Shown here: piece by piece, positions 14,060 to 22,222 of the stretch
Position numbering within the stretch: the stretch's first letter is position 1
Layout: every line of letters begins with the position of its first letter
NCBI GenBank assembly: GCA_041725895.1
Contig: JBGRQA010000048.1
Coordinates: 1 to 24,616 of the forward strand
DNA: 24,616 bases
Source of the DNA: JBGRQA01 sp041725895
GTDB lineage: Bacteria; Bacteroidota; Bacteroidia; Bacteroidales; Marinifilaceae
Direction of reading: 5' to 3'
Made by a program: the position numbers and the translations under genes
Notes under the pieces: generated by a model
The model's input: the letters and a program-made list of their open reading frames with translations, nothing else
The model's database searches: none
What the model was told of the DNA's origin: nothing

Positions 14060-16933
14060 ATGAGAGAAAGATTATTATTTGCATTGATGGTGATAGGCGC
14101 CATTGGGGTAATGTGGGGATGTAGCAAAGACGATGAAACACCGGAAGAGCCGGTTGTGTTGAATCCATCTGAATTTGTGATCTCTGTTAGCGAATTGGGA
14201 TTTGATGATGCAGAAATAAAGTGGAGTCAGTCTACCATTGACGATGACTCTAAAATAGTATACGATGTATATCTTAATGAGGAATTGAAAGGGAAGGAGC
14301 AGGAGAAATTGAGTTACCAATTCCAGCAGTTGAAATACAAAACCCAATATCAGGTAAAGGTAATTGCAAAGAGTAAATACAAAACACAAACTGTTGTGGA
14401 GAATTCCTTTACGACCAAGGATGCTCCTCTTCCGGCGGCAGTTGCTATAAAGGTTGACAAAATATTAGCTCAGGAAGTCGAAATCTCCTGGACACCTTCT
14501 GATTCGGATCAGAAGTTAAAATATGATGTTTATCTGGATGATGTTTTAAAGTCGGAAAAGCAGGAAGAGCTAACCTTTCGTTTTACCGAATTGGAAGCCA
14601 AAAGTGATTACAAGATCAAACTTGTGGTTTGGAATGAGTACAACAAAAGTGTAACTGTTGAATCTACGGTATCTACCATGGATCATCCGACACCGAAAGA
14701 TTTCACCCTTTCTGTAGCCCAGGTTGGAATTGATAATGCAAAGGTGGTGTGGACCAATACCTCTGATCAGGAGTTGACCTACCGGGTGTTGTTAAACGGG
14801 GTAGAAAAAGCCAGTTCGATTAAGGATTTGGAATATACTTTCACTTCTCTTTCTATGGCGAGCAAATATGCTGTTCGTATCGATGCAGTAAATCAGTACG
14901 GAAAAACTCTTACCAAGGAAGCGGAATTTACCACCCTGGATGCCGAAGGACCTGCAGATTTTCAGATTTTTGCTGAGCAGATTACTTCCAGTTCTGCCTT
15001 GATTCGATGGGCAACAACAGGTGATAAAAACGAGGAGCTGACCTACAGAGTGTTCATGAATGGATACTATCAGGGAATGGCCCTGAAGGATAATTCGATT
15101 CAGTTAAAAGGATTAAAAGCTGGATCGGTGCAGCAGGTAAAGATTGAGGTTAAGAATTCACATCAGAAGACATTAGAGAAAACGTATGAATTCTCTACTC
15201 TTCCTGCACCAAAACTGACTGATTTTACCGTATCTGTAGAAGAGTTGAAGCCAAATTCAGCTATGCTGACCTGGACAAAAAGTACTGCAACAGATGGTAG
15301 CCAGGTTACCTACGATGTATACTACTCCAGTGGTTCAATAGCCAAGAGAGGGCTTGTAGATACCCATTTTGCTTTGGTTAATCTAAAGCCCGGAACTGAT
15401 TATGAGTACAAGGTGGAGGCAAAAAGCGAAGAATCGGTTCTGTTCTTATCCAAAAGTGTGAGTTTTTCAACTCCTGATTTTGAGGCACCAGGGAACTTTG
15501 AGGTAACTGTTTCGGATGTAACACAAACACAGGCAAAGCTGAGTTGGACGAGTTCTCAACTGCCATCCGGAGGCGAAGTTAGCTATAAGGTTTACGTTGG
15601 AGGAAATCTTTATGCACAGGATTTAAAGGTGAATGAATATGTAGTCTCGAATTTGCAGCCTTCTGTTGAATACCCGGTGAAGGTGGTAGCTGTTTCGGAA
15701 AACAATACGACGAATGTTCAATCCACAAGTTTTAAAACTCTTGATGCACCTGCCCCTGAGGTGGTGATTAATGTTACCTATACTGATACTCAGAGAATCG
15801 ATGTGAGTTATCATGTTACCGGAACTGTTAGGTACGATAGTTATGAACTCTTTTTGAATGGAAAATCCATTTACAAAGGACTTACGTTGGGGTATAATTT
15901 AAAGAACCTGATGGCGGATACGGATTACCGTATTAAAGTTGTGGCAAGCAAAGATGGAAAGTCGTACGAAAAGGAAATTACCGCAAGAACGAAGGCCTTT
16001 CCTGTAATGCTTGATTTCGACCTCAATGTCAAGACTAAAACTTATAAGGAAGTAGAAGTAGACTGGGCCGATTTTCTCAATAAGAACAGGGAAGTATATC
16101 CAGGATATCGTTTGATGACATACGAAATCTATCTAAATGGAGTTAAAGAAGATTTGGGTAAGGATGTAGCATCAAAAGTTTGGGCCAATTTAAGCGAGCA
16201 AACAACTTATCAGTATCGTTTGGAAGTAAAGTACCCTGATGGTAGTGTTGCTGTGGATAAAAGCTCTGAGTTTACCACTCCTGCAAACCAGGCACCGGTA
16301 TGGACCGGAGATTTGGCAGTCGAAAAAGTTGGATTTGGATATGTTGAACTGAATAGCGTGTTTGCTCAGGATGCTGATGAAGATGGCATTACCTATACTT
16401 ATTATGTGAACGGTAAAGTACTGGATCGCAGTCTTGGATATATTGGCAATTCCAGGGGAGATGGACAGGTAGTTCGGGATGTTAATAGCAATGGAAATAC
16501 GATTCTTTTGTCTCATCTCGTATCAAATAAGGAGTACAGCTTGTATATTGAGGCCAGAGATCCGCTTGGGAAGATTGCTAAAAGCAATACGGTCAATTTT
16601 AAAACAACAATCGACGCTCCTGAAAAATTTGGTGTTATGGCAGCTGTTGATCCAACTGTGAATTCTGTTGGACCTCGATGGAAGAAGATTGGAAATTTGG
16701 CATCTGTGAAGCAGGTTCGCATCAAGTGGGTAGTGGATGGTCAAGAGCACGAGTCCTACCATGGTACGGCCGATAAGATTATTGATATGGGAGAGGATGA
16801 TTCTCTTCTGTTGGATTATAGTCCTTTCCTGAAGGATAATCCCAATGCTAAAATTAGTTTTTCATTTGTAATAGAATGGATCGATCAGGAACCACTTGAT
16901 CGATCGGAATCTACGGTGATAGATATTCAATAA
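14060..16933 (+). CDS. Surface lipoprotein with nine fibronectin type III repeats
   Basis: The 957-residue protein is a lipoprotein: hydrophobic N-terminus, lipobox VMWGC, lipidated Cys21. The next residues, S-K-D-D-E, match the acidic surface-export signal described for Bacteroidota (K followed by two D/E), so it should sit on the cell surface. From about residue 35 to 850 it consists of nine diverged fibronectin-III-like repeats of roughly 85-105 residues. Each has an early Trp (IKW, ISW, VVW, LTW, LSW), a YDVYL/YRVxxNG strand, a Y-x-V/I-K-V strand and an ending like FTTLD. Repeat 7 has lost the Trp. The last 105 residues form a separate domain without a recognised motif. Such proteins are usually adhesins or binding scaffolds; no catalytic domain is visible. 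It has no operon partner and may be controlled by the hairpin just upstream. Confidence 0.88.
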   Translation: MRERLLFALMVIGAIGVMWGCSKDDETPEEPVVLNPSEFVISVSELGFDDAEIKWSQSTIDDDSKIVYDVYLNEELKGKEQEKLSYQFQQLKYKTQYQVKVIAKSKYKTQTVVENSFTTKDAPLPAAVAIKVDKILAQEVEISWTPSDSDQKLKYDVYLDDVLKSEKQEELTFRFTELEAKSDYKIKLVVWNEYNKSVTVESTVSTMDHPTPKDFTLSVAQVGIDNAKVVWTNTSDQELTYRVLLNGVEKASSIKDLEYTFTSLSMASKYAVRIDAVNQYGKTLTKEAEFTTLDAEGPADFQIFAEQITSSSALIRWATTGDKNEELTYRVFMNGYYQGMALKDNSIQLKGLKAGSVQQVKIEVKNSHQKTLEKTYEFSTLPAPKLTDFTVSVEELKPNSAMLTWTKSTATDGSQVTYDVYYSSGSIAKRGLVDTHFALVNLKPGTDYEYKVEAKSEESVLFLSKSVSFSTPDFEAPGNFEVTVSDVTQTQAKLSWTSSQLPSGGEVSYKVYVGGNLYAQDLKVNEYVVSNLQPSVEYPVKVVAVSENNTTNVQSTSFKTLDAPAPEVVINVTYTDTQRIDVSYHVTGTVRYDSYELFLNGKSIYKGLTLGYNLKNLMADTDYRIKVVASKDGKSYEKEITARTKAFPVMLDFDLNVKTKTYKEVEVDWADFLNKNREVYPGYRLMTYEIYLNGVKEDLGKDVASKVWANLSEQTTYQYRLEVKYPDGSVAVDKSSEFTTPANQAPVWTGDLAVEKVGFGYVELNSVFAQDADEDGITYTYYVNGKVLDRSLGYIGNSRGDGQVVRDVNSNGNTILLSHLVSNKEYSLYIEARDPLGKIAKSNTVNFKTTIDAPEKFGVMAAVDPTVNSVGPRWKKIGNLASVKQVRIKWVVDGQEHESYHGTADKIIDMGEDDSLLLDYSPFLKDNPNAKISFSFVIEWIDQEPLDRSESTVIDIQ

Positions 16934-16934
16934 T

Positions 16935-16976
16935 AAAAAAAGCAGCCTTTTGAATTACAAAAGGCTGCTTTTTTTT
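16935..16976. terminator. Bidirectional Rho-independent terminator
   Basis: GCAGCCTTTTG (16942-16952) and CAAAAGGCTGC (16958-16968) form a perfect 11-bp stem around a 5-base loop, extended by seven A-T pairs and a long T-run. It begins right after the lipoprotein stop and ends 8 bases from the recQ stop, so it serves both converging genes. Confidence 0.95.
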
Positions 16977-16983
16977 AGGTATT

Positions 16984-18900
16984 CTAGAGGATGGAATCCT
17001 CTACCCAATTTCTTACTTCCGCATACCGGTATTGTTCCAGGCTAGCAAAATGTTGCATCTTTTTTGCTTTTAGTCGGGTGAAAGAGGGAACATTGATTCC
17101 ACATAGAAAACGGGTGATTAAATCGGAAGTGGGCATTTCTGCATTTGCCTCTACGAATTCACTTGTAAGCAGTTTGAAATCTAACTCATCTAAAGGTTTG
17201 AGTTGGAAATTGCCTGGAATTTGAATTCCTCCCGAGTTGCAAACAGAGCAATGGCCGCAATGTTCTCCGTTTAATTGTTCTCCAAAATATGCTGCCAGTT
17301 GAGTGCTTAAGCAGCTCTTGCTTTCAAATAGTTCTAACATGTTGGCAATTCGTCCAACCTCAATATTCTCTTTCTGTCTAAAGTAGAGGTATAAATCCTC
17401 GGTGAGAGCCCCGATATCGAAATCGGATTGTATGATGGAAAAGACATCTACCATTTGCTTAGCTTCCAGGTTGAGGTACCTCTGTTGTTCGAAGTATTCC
17501 AGGGCAGCCACCACACGATCCCTTGGTGCATTATAGTTTTGGTATAGATTTTCGAAGTTTACGGTAGTCCATTTTCGGGCTTTTTCCGATCCATCGAAAA
17601 TATTACGGATGAACTGTTGGCGTTCGCCCTTGAATTTGGAGATAATTTCCTCCTCGCTGATGTTGTTGCTGAAGCGGTAATCGGCAAAATAGGAGTACAT
17701 GGGGCGGATAATACCCTTCATTTCCAGGTAAACCAGCAGAGTTTTTATTGGTAGGATTCGGATATTGGTCAAGCCAGGTAGCTTTATCATTTTTACTTCC
17801 CATATTTCTCCTGCAGCTTTAATCTTTTCCAACAAAAGACGAATACCCTGTTTCTCCGGGGTGTCTCCATACACAAAGTTCTCCAAAACATTAACGTTGT
17901 CTCGGTTGGCAAGGACGATGCATTCCGAGGGATTTCCATCCCTTCCGGCACGGCCAATTTCCTGACTGTAGTTTTCTATAGATTTGGGAAGGTCGTAATG
18001 GATTACATTGCGAATGTTGCTCTTGTCTATTCCCATTCCAAAGGCGATGGTGGCCACAATACAATTTGTGGTACCGGCCATGAAATTATTTTGGATCGCT
18101 TCTCGTTCTTCGCTTTTCATACCGGCATGGTATGCCGTGGCTTTTATACCCTGGTTGCATAGAGCACGTGCTACATCCTCAGCTGTTTTTTGCAGGGTGA
18201 CGTAAACAATGGAGGGTTCCTCTTTTTTGTGTCGCAATAGCTCGGAAAGCACCTGGTCTTTTTCCTCTTGTTTTATTGCTTTTACCTCCAATCGAAGGTT
18301 CGGACGATAGAATCCCGTTACCATTATATCTTCTTTCTGAATATTGAATTTCCGACTCATGTCTTCAATTACTTTCGGAGTTGCAGTAGCCGTTAGCAAT
18401 AAGACTTGGGGAATATTGAAATCCTTTTGGTAGGTGGGGAGTTTTAAATAATCAGGACGGAAATTGTGACCCCATTCCGAAATACAGTGAGCTTCGTCCA
18501 CCACCATCAAAGAGATTGTGATCTTCTCCAAAAATCGTCTAAATCGTTCGTTCTTGAAGCGTTCAACAGAGATCATCAGGATTTTGTATTTACCGGTACG
18601 AATCCCTTCCATAGCTTCCTGTTCCTCTTCCTTACTTAGTGAGGAATCAATCCGAACAGCTGGTATCCCTCTGTCTATGAGGAAATCAATCTGATCCTGA
18701 ATCAAGGCCAGAAGAGGGGAGACCACTACTGTTAAATTCTTTAAATGGAGTGCAGGTAACTGGTAGCACAATGATTTCCCTGAACCGGTAGGGAAAATTG
18801 CGGCAGCGGAACGCCCTTCAAGTATCGATGTAATTACTTCTTGCTGTCCCTCTCTGAATTTTGAGAAACCAAAATATTTTTGAAGTGTATTTTGAGGCAT
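16984..18900 (-). CDS. recQ: RecQ family ATP-dependent DNA helicase
   Basis: RecQ unwinds DNA 3'-5' during recombination repair and fork restart. The 638-residue protein has motif 0 FGFSKFREGQQ, Walker A FPTGSGKS (36-43), DEAH (135-138), LLTATATP (motif III), AFGMGIDKSNIRNVIHYDLP, and motif VI SQEIGRAGRDG. Four zinc ligands follow at Cys530, 548, 551 and 554 (C-x17-C-x2-C-x2-C). In E. coli RecQ the matching cluster lies near residue 380, so about 150 residues are inserted here between the helicase and zinc parts. I see no clear HRDC domain at the C-terminus. This layout seems typical of the shorter RecQ type in Bacteroidota, but that is from memory. A perfect promoter lies just upstream. The gene is alone on its strand. 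Confidence 0.93.
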   Translation of the reverse strand: MPQNTLQKYFGFSKFREGQQEVITSILEGRSAAAIFPTGSGKSLCYQLPALHLKNLTVVVSPLLALIQDQIDFLIDRGIPAVRIDSSLSKEEEQEAMEGIRTGKYKILMISVERFKNERFRRFLEKITISLMVVDEAHCISEWGHNFRPDYLKLPTYQKDFNIPQVLLLTATATPKVIEDMSRKFNIQKEDIMVTGFYRPNLRLEVKAIKQEEKDQVLSELLRHKKEEPSIVYVTLQKTAEDVARALCNQGIKATAYHAGMKSEEREAIQNNFMAGTTNCIVATIAFGMGIDKSNIRNVIHYDLPKSIENYSQEIGRAGRDGNPSECIVLANRDNVNVLENFVYGDTPEKQGIRLLLEKIKAAGEIWEVKMIKLPGLTNIRILPIKTLLVYLEMKGIIRPMYSYFADYRFSNNISEEEIISKFKGERQQFIRNIFDGSEKARKWTTVNFENLYQNYNAPRDRVVAALEYFEQQRYLNLEAKQMVDVFSIIQSDFDIGALTEDLYLYFRQKENIEVGRIANMLELFESKSCLSTQLAAYFGEQLNGEHCGHCSVCNSGGIQIPGNFQLKPLDELDFKLLTSEFVEANAEMPTSDLITRFLCGINVPSFTRLKAKKMQHFASLEQYRYAEVRNWVEDSIL

Positions 18901-18924
18901 GATGAATGTTATAATATGATTCTA

Positions 18925-18956
18925 CAAAATTACTGAAGAGGATCAAGAATGTCAAA
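18925..18956 (-). promoter_or_regulatory. Promoter of recQ
   Basis: On the minus strand TTTG (18956-18953), a 20-base spacer and TAATTTTG (18932-18925) fit the Bacteroidota consensus exactly. Transcription would start near 18920, leaving about 20 bases before ATG 18900. Confidence 0.75.
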
Positions 18957-19166
18957 GAGGATCCCTTTTATAAATAGTATGAATGATGAAATAATAATTA
19001 TTAGTCTTCATCAATTGTTTTAAGGCTAATTATAGGGGGCCATCTTGTTTCTTTTCTATTTTCGGGGCAAAGAGATGATAAATCTGCTTGCTTTAATTTT
19101 TTATGTAAAAATCTAATTCTAATTTTAGGGCCTTACAATATTTAAGAAATATAAACGAACTCTATA

Positions 19167-19772
19167 ATGAAATTAAGAATCAAACCTTACCTGGTCATCG
19201 AAGCGGCAATGATCGTTTTTAGTGTACTATTGGCTCTTTTTTTAACCGAATGGATCAGTACCATTAAGCAGGAAAGAGAAGCTAGAAAAGTTCTTGGATT
19301 AGTTCACAACGAGTTGGAGCTGAATTTGGAGGCTTTGGAGGAATGGTCGGTACGCCACAAAAAGATCGAACAAAGAATAAGGGAGGTTGTTGCAAATGAT
19401 TCTCTTCGAAAACTTGCTTTCACCGAGAATGGTATAAGAACTGAAGTATTGTTCGGGACTCAGGTTTATCAAAGTTTGCCCTCTTCTTCCAGCTGGGATA
19501 TGGCCAGTAAAGGCAATTATGTCAGCCATTGGCCTGTTACCACCCTTTTTGCTATTTCTGAATTATATAAAATTCAGGAAACGGGAGTAATGGAGACGAT
19601 GAATCGTATGATAGAAGTGCTTTTTAGTCCGGGGTTAGTGGACGAGACGAAAGCCAGGATCAATACCCGGTTCTTTCAGGGACAGTTTGAGCAGATTTAC
19701 AATCAGGAAATTTATCTGATTCGAAGATATAAGGAAACCATTGCATTAGTGGAGAAGGAGTTGGACCTTTAA
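19167..19772 (+). CDS. Small single-pass membrane protein of unknown function
   Basis: The 201-residue protein has one clear membrane helix at residues 9-28 (IEAAMIVFSVLLALFLTEWI), then a long charged helical region with QEREARKVLGLVHNELELN and a later helical part rich in R and E. The N-terminal helix followed by W-x-x-x-x-K-Q-E-R-E resembles the small DUF6090-like membrane proteins of Bacteroidota, a guess from shape. There is no catalytic motif. It lies 19 bases before the hydrolase gene on the same strand and is probably co-transcribed with it. No strong promoter element stands out upstream; a TAATTTTA at 19120-19127 is one base from the -7 consensus but lacks a -33 partner. Confidence 0.75.
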   Translation: MKLRIKPYLVIEAAMIVFSVLLALFLTEWISTIKQEREARKVLGLVHNELELNLEALEEWSVRHKKIEQRIREVVANDSLRKLAFTENGIRTEVLFGTQVYQSLPSSSSWDMASKGNYVSHWPVTTLFAISELYKIQETGVMETMNRMIEVLFSPGLVDETKARINTRFFQGQFEQIYNQEIYLIRRYKETIALVEKELDL

Positions 19773-19791
19773 GGAAGGATTTAAATTAAAT

Positions 19792-20331
19792 ATGAAAGCA
19801 ATTAGAATACTGTTTTTACATGGTTTGGAGTCGGAGGGACTTAAACCTGAGAAGAGAAAGGCTCTGCTGGATCGTTTAAAGAAAGAGTCGAATGTCGCTG
19901 CTGAGATCATGGCAGAAATCTACGATTATAGGGATCCAAAGTACAGTTTCGAATACTTTAAGGAAAAGGTAAAACAGTATGAACCGGATTTGTTGATGGG
20001 CTCTTCTTTTGGTGGAAGGATCGCTTTTCATCTTTCGAATCTCTTTGGGATACCCTCCGTGTTGTTTAATCCAGCCATTAATAGTTCTCTTTGTTGTGAA
20101 ATTCTAACAATAGAAAAGGAATGGGAGAGGATCTTTTCTCAACAATATTATATCATGGGAACTAATGACGAGACGGTTCCTCCTGTTGAAACATTAACCT
20201 ATCTGATAGCGAATGGGATGAAAGGGGAGTTGAGTCGAATTAATTTGGTGTTGGGAATGGAGCATAGGGTTTCTGTTCAAAATTTTGCAGAATATTCTTG
20301 CATTGGAATCAGGAAAATGCTGGGGGTGTAA
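19792..20331 (+). CDS. YqiA/UPF0227-like alpha/beta hydrolase
   Basis: This 179-residue protein is a minimal alpha/beta hydrolase. It starts with ILFLHGLES, the oxyanion-side loop. The nucleophile elbow is GSSFGG with Ser72. The acid is Asp126 in GTNDETVPP and the base His158 in GMEHRVS, so the catalytic triad is complete. The short length, lack of a lid, and the GSSFGG...FNPAI order match the YqiA/UPF0227 esterase family of the cytoplasm, whose physiological substrate is unknown. It follows the membrane-protein gene by 19 bases, so a shared transcript is likely. I saw no terminator after its stop. Confidence 0.85.
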   Translation: MKAIRILFLHGLESEGLKPEKRKALLDRLKKESNVAAEIMAEIYDYRDPKYSFEYFKEKVKQYEPDLLMGSSFGGRIAFHLSNLFGIPSVLFNPAINSSLCCEILTIEKEWERIFSQQYYIMGTNDETVPPVETLTYLIANGMKGELSRINLVLGMEHRVSVQNFAEYSCIGIRKMLGV

Positions 20332-20450
20332 CAAGGTCAATTACATTAAAGTAAGAATATGTTGTAAAGCTGAGATGTTGTAGAATAGTAGGGATAAGAA
20401 ACCGGACTATTTCTTTTATGATTAAATTTGTCAGTACTCACAACAGGCGG

Positions 20451-20480
20451 TTGACTAAAACTGCAGCTTTGCTTATCTTG
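20451..20480 (+). promoter_or_regulatory. Candidate promoter of the fumarase gene
   Basis: TTG (20451-20453), 20 bases and TATCTT (20474-20479) give a plausible -33/-7 pair, though the -7 ends TTGT rather than TTTG. The transcript would start near 20486 with a leader of about 55 bases. An exact TAnnTTTG (TAAATTTG) at 20423-20430 has no -33 partner and is the main alternative. Confidence 0.4.
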
Positions 20481-20541
20481 TAAATTCAATTTTGCAGACA
20501 AGCAGTTATTTATTAACAACTCAAATTTAAAGCGATAGAAT

Positions 20542-22146
20542 ATGTCCGAATTTATTTATCAAAAACCTTTTCCTATAACAAAGGATACTACCAAATATCG
20601 TTTGTTGACAAAGGATTATGTATCCACTATTGAAGTGGATGGTCGTAAAGTGCTGAAAGTTGACCCTAAAGGGCTTGAATTTTTGGCCAAAGAGGCCATT
20701 GCAGATGTTTCTTTCTATCTACGTCCTGCTCACCTGGAAAAATTGGGAAAAATCCTGAAAGATCCGGAAGCTTCCGATAATGATCGTTTCGTAGCTCATA
20801 CCATGTTGTTGAACCAGGCGGTGTCTGCCGAAGGTGAATTGCCTACTTGTCAGGATACGGGTACTGCAATCGTGATTGGAAAGAAGGGAGAAAATGTTTG
20901 GACTGGTGCCAACGATGCTGAATTCCTTTCCAAAGGGATTTACGAAACCTATAAAGAGCGCAACCTGCGTTACTCTCAGGTAGTACCTTTCTCCATGTTT
21001 GAGGAAAAGAACACCGGTACCAATCTTCCTGCTCAAATTGATTTGTATGCGGAGCAAGGCAATGCTTACGAATTCTTATTCATGACCAAGGGTGGTGGTT
21101 CAGGAAATAAAACATACTTGTATCAGCAAACAAAAGCTTTGTTGAATGAGGAGAATTTGACCAAGTTTATTAAGGATAAACTGAAAGATCTTGGAACTTC
21201 AGCCTGTCCTCCATATCATTTGGCTCTGGTAATTGGTGGTACTTCTGCTGAGGCAACTTTGGCAGCTGTAAAGAAAGCTTCTGCGGGGTATTTCGATCAT
21301 TTGCCAACTGAAGGAAATGAAGGCGGGCAAGCTTTTCGTGACCTGGAGTGGGAAAAGAAAATTGAGAAGATTTGTCAGGAAAGTGAAATTGGAGCTCAGT
21401 TCGGTGGAAAATATTTTGTACACGATGTGAAGGTAATTCGTATGCCTCGTCACGCGGCTTCTTGTCCTGTAGGTATGGGGGTTAGCTGTAGTGCCGATCG
21501 TAATGTGAAAGCGAAGATTACCGAGGAAGGTATTTTCGTTGAAGAGTTGGAAAAGAATCCGTTGCGTTTCTTGCCTGCAGAAGCTCCTCACATGAAAGAG
21601 GCTGTGAATATTGACCTGGATCAGCCAATGGAAGATGTTTTGAAGGAACTGACTAAGTATCCTATCAAAACTCGTCTGAATTTATCAGGTACTCTTATTG
21701 TTGCTCGTGATATGGCTCACGCACGTATTAAGCAGATGTTGGATGAAGGCAAACCAATGCCAGATTATTTCAAGAATCACCCTGTTTACTATGCGGGACC
21801 AGCCAAAACCCCTAAAGGGATGGCTTCCGGTAGCTTCGGACCAACTACTGCAGGTCGTATGGATCCCTATGTGGATGTATTCCAAAAGGTAGGCGGTTCC
21901 ATGATTATGGTGGCCAAAGGAAACCGTTCTCAGGCTGTAACCGATGCTTGTAAGAACAATGGAGGTTTCTATTTGGGATCCATTGGAGGACCTGCTGCTG
22001 TTTTGGCTAAGAACAGTATTAAATCTGTAGAGGTAGTTGACTTTGAGGAGTTGGGTATGGAAGCGGTTCGTAAGATCCGTATCGAGAACTTCCCGGCTTT
22101 CATCATTGTGGATGACAAAGGAAATGATTTCTTTGCTGATTTGTAG
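20542..22146 (+). CDS. fumA: Fumarate hydratase, class I (iron-sulfur)
   Basis: The enzyme interconverts fumarate and L-malate in the TCA cycle or in reductive fumarate respiration, in the cytoplasm. At 534 residues it is the single-chain class I type, with alpha and beta parts fused. Cys103 in ELPTCQDTGTA, Cys222 in GTSACPPYHLAL and Cys308 in HAASCPVGMG are the expected 4Fe-4S ligands. TKGGGSGNK, IGGTSAEATL and, in the beta part, SGTLIVARDMAHARIKQ, YYAGPAKTP and GSFGPTTAGRMDPYVD are all hallmarks of the family. Start MSEFIYQKPFPI is right for the family. Such clusters are oxygen-sensitive, which suits a low-oxygen or facultative lifestyle. The gene is alone and ends at a strong terminator. 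Codon choice is cleaner than in its neighbours (many CGT and GGT), as for a highly expressed gene. Confidence 0.97.
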   Translation: MSEFIYQKPFPITKDTTKYRLLTKDYVSTIEVDGRKVLKVDPKGLEFLAKEAIADVSFYLRPAHLEKLGKILKDPEASDNDRFVAHTMLLNQAVSAEGELPTCQDTGTAIVIGKKGENVWTGANDAEFLSKGIYETYKERNLRYSQVVPFSMFEEKNTGTNLPAQIDLYAEQGNAYEFLFMTKGGGSGNKTYLYQQTKALLNEENLTKFIKDKLKDLGTSACPPYHLALVIGGTSAEATLAAVKKASAGYFDHLPTEGNEGGQAFRDLEWEKKIEKICQESEIGAQFGGKYFVHDVKVIRMPRHAASCPVGMGVSCSADRNVKAKITEEGIFVEELEKNPLRFLPAEAPHMKEAVNIDLDQPMEDVLKELTKYPIKTRLNLSGTLIVARDMAHARIKQMLDEGKPMPDYFKNHPVYYAGPAKTPKGMASGSFGPTTAGRMDPYVDVFQKVGGSMIMVAKGNRSQAVTDACKNNGGFYLGSIGGPAAVLAKNSIKSVEVVDFEELGMEAVRKIRIENFPAFIIVDDKGNDFFADL

Positions 22147-22170
22147 AGATTAAAAATTATACAATATAGA

Positions 22171-22204
22171 AAGGGGTGTTTCTGTTAGGAAACACCCCTT
22201 TTAT
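22171..22204. terminator. Rho-independent terminator after fumarase
   Basis: AAGGGGTGTTTC (22171-22182) and its perfect complement (22189-22200) form a 12-bp stem with a 6-base loop and a T-rich tail. It lies 24 bases after the fumarase stop and 23 bases before the end of the converging helicase gene. Confidence 0.93.
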
Positions 22205-22222
22205 TTATCGTTAAAGTCGGAA

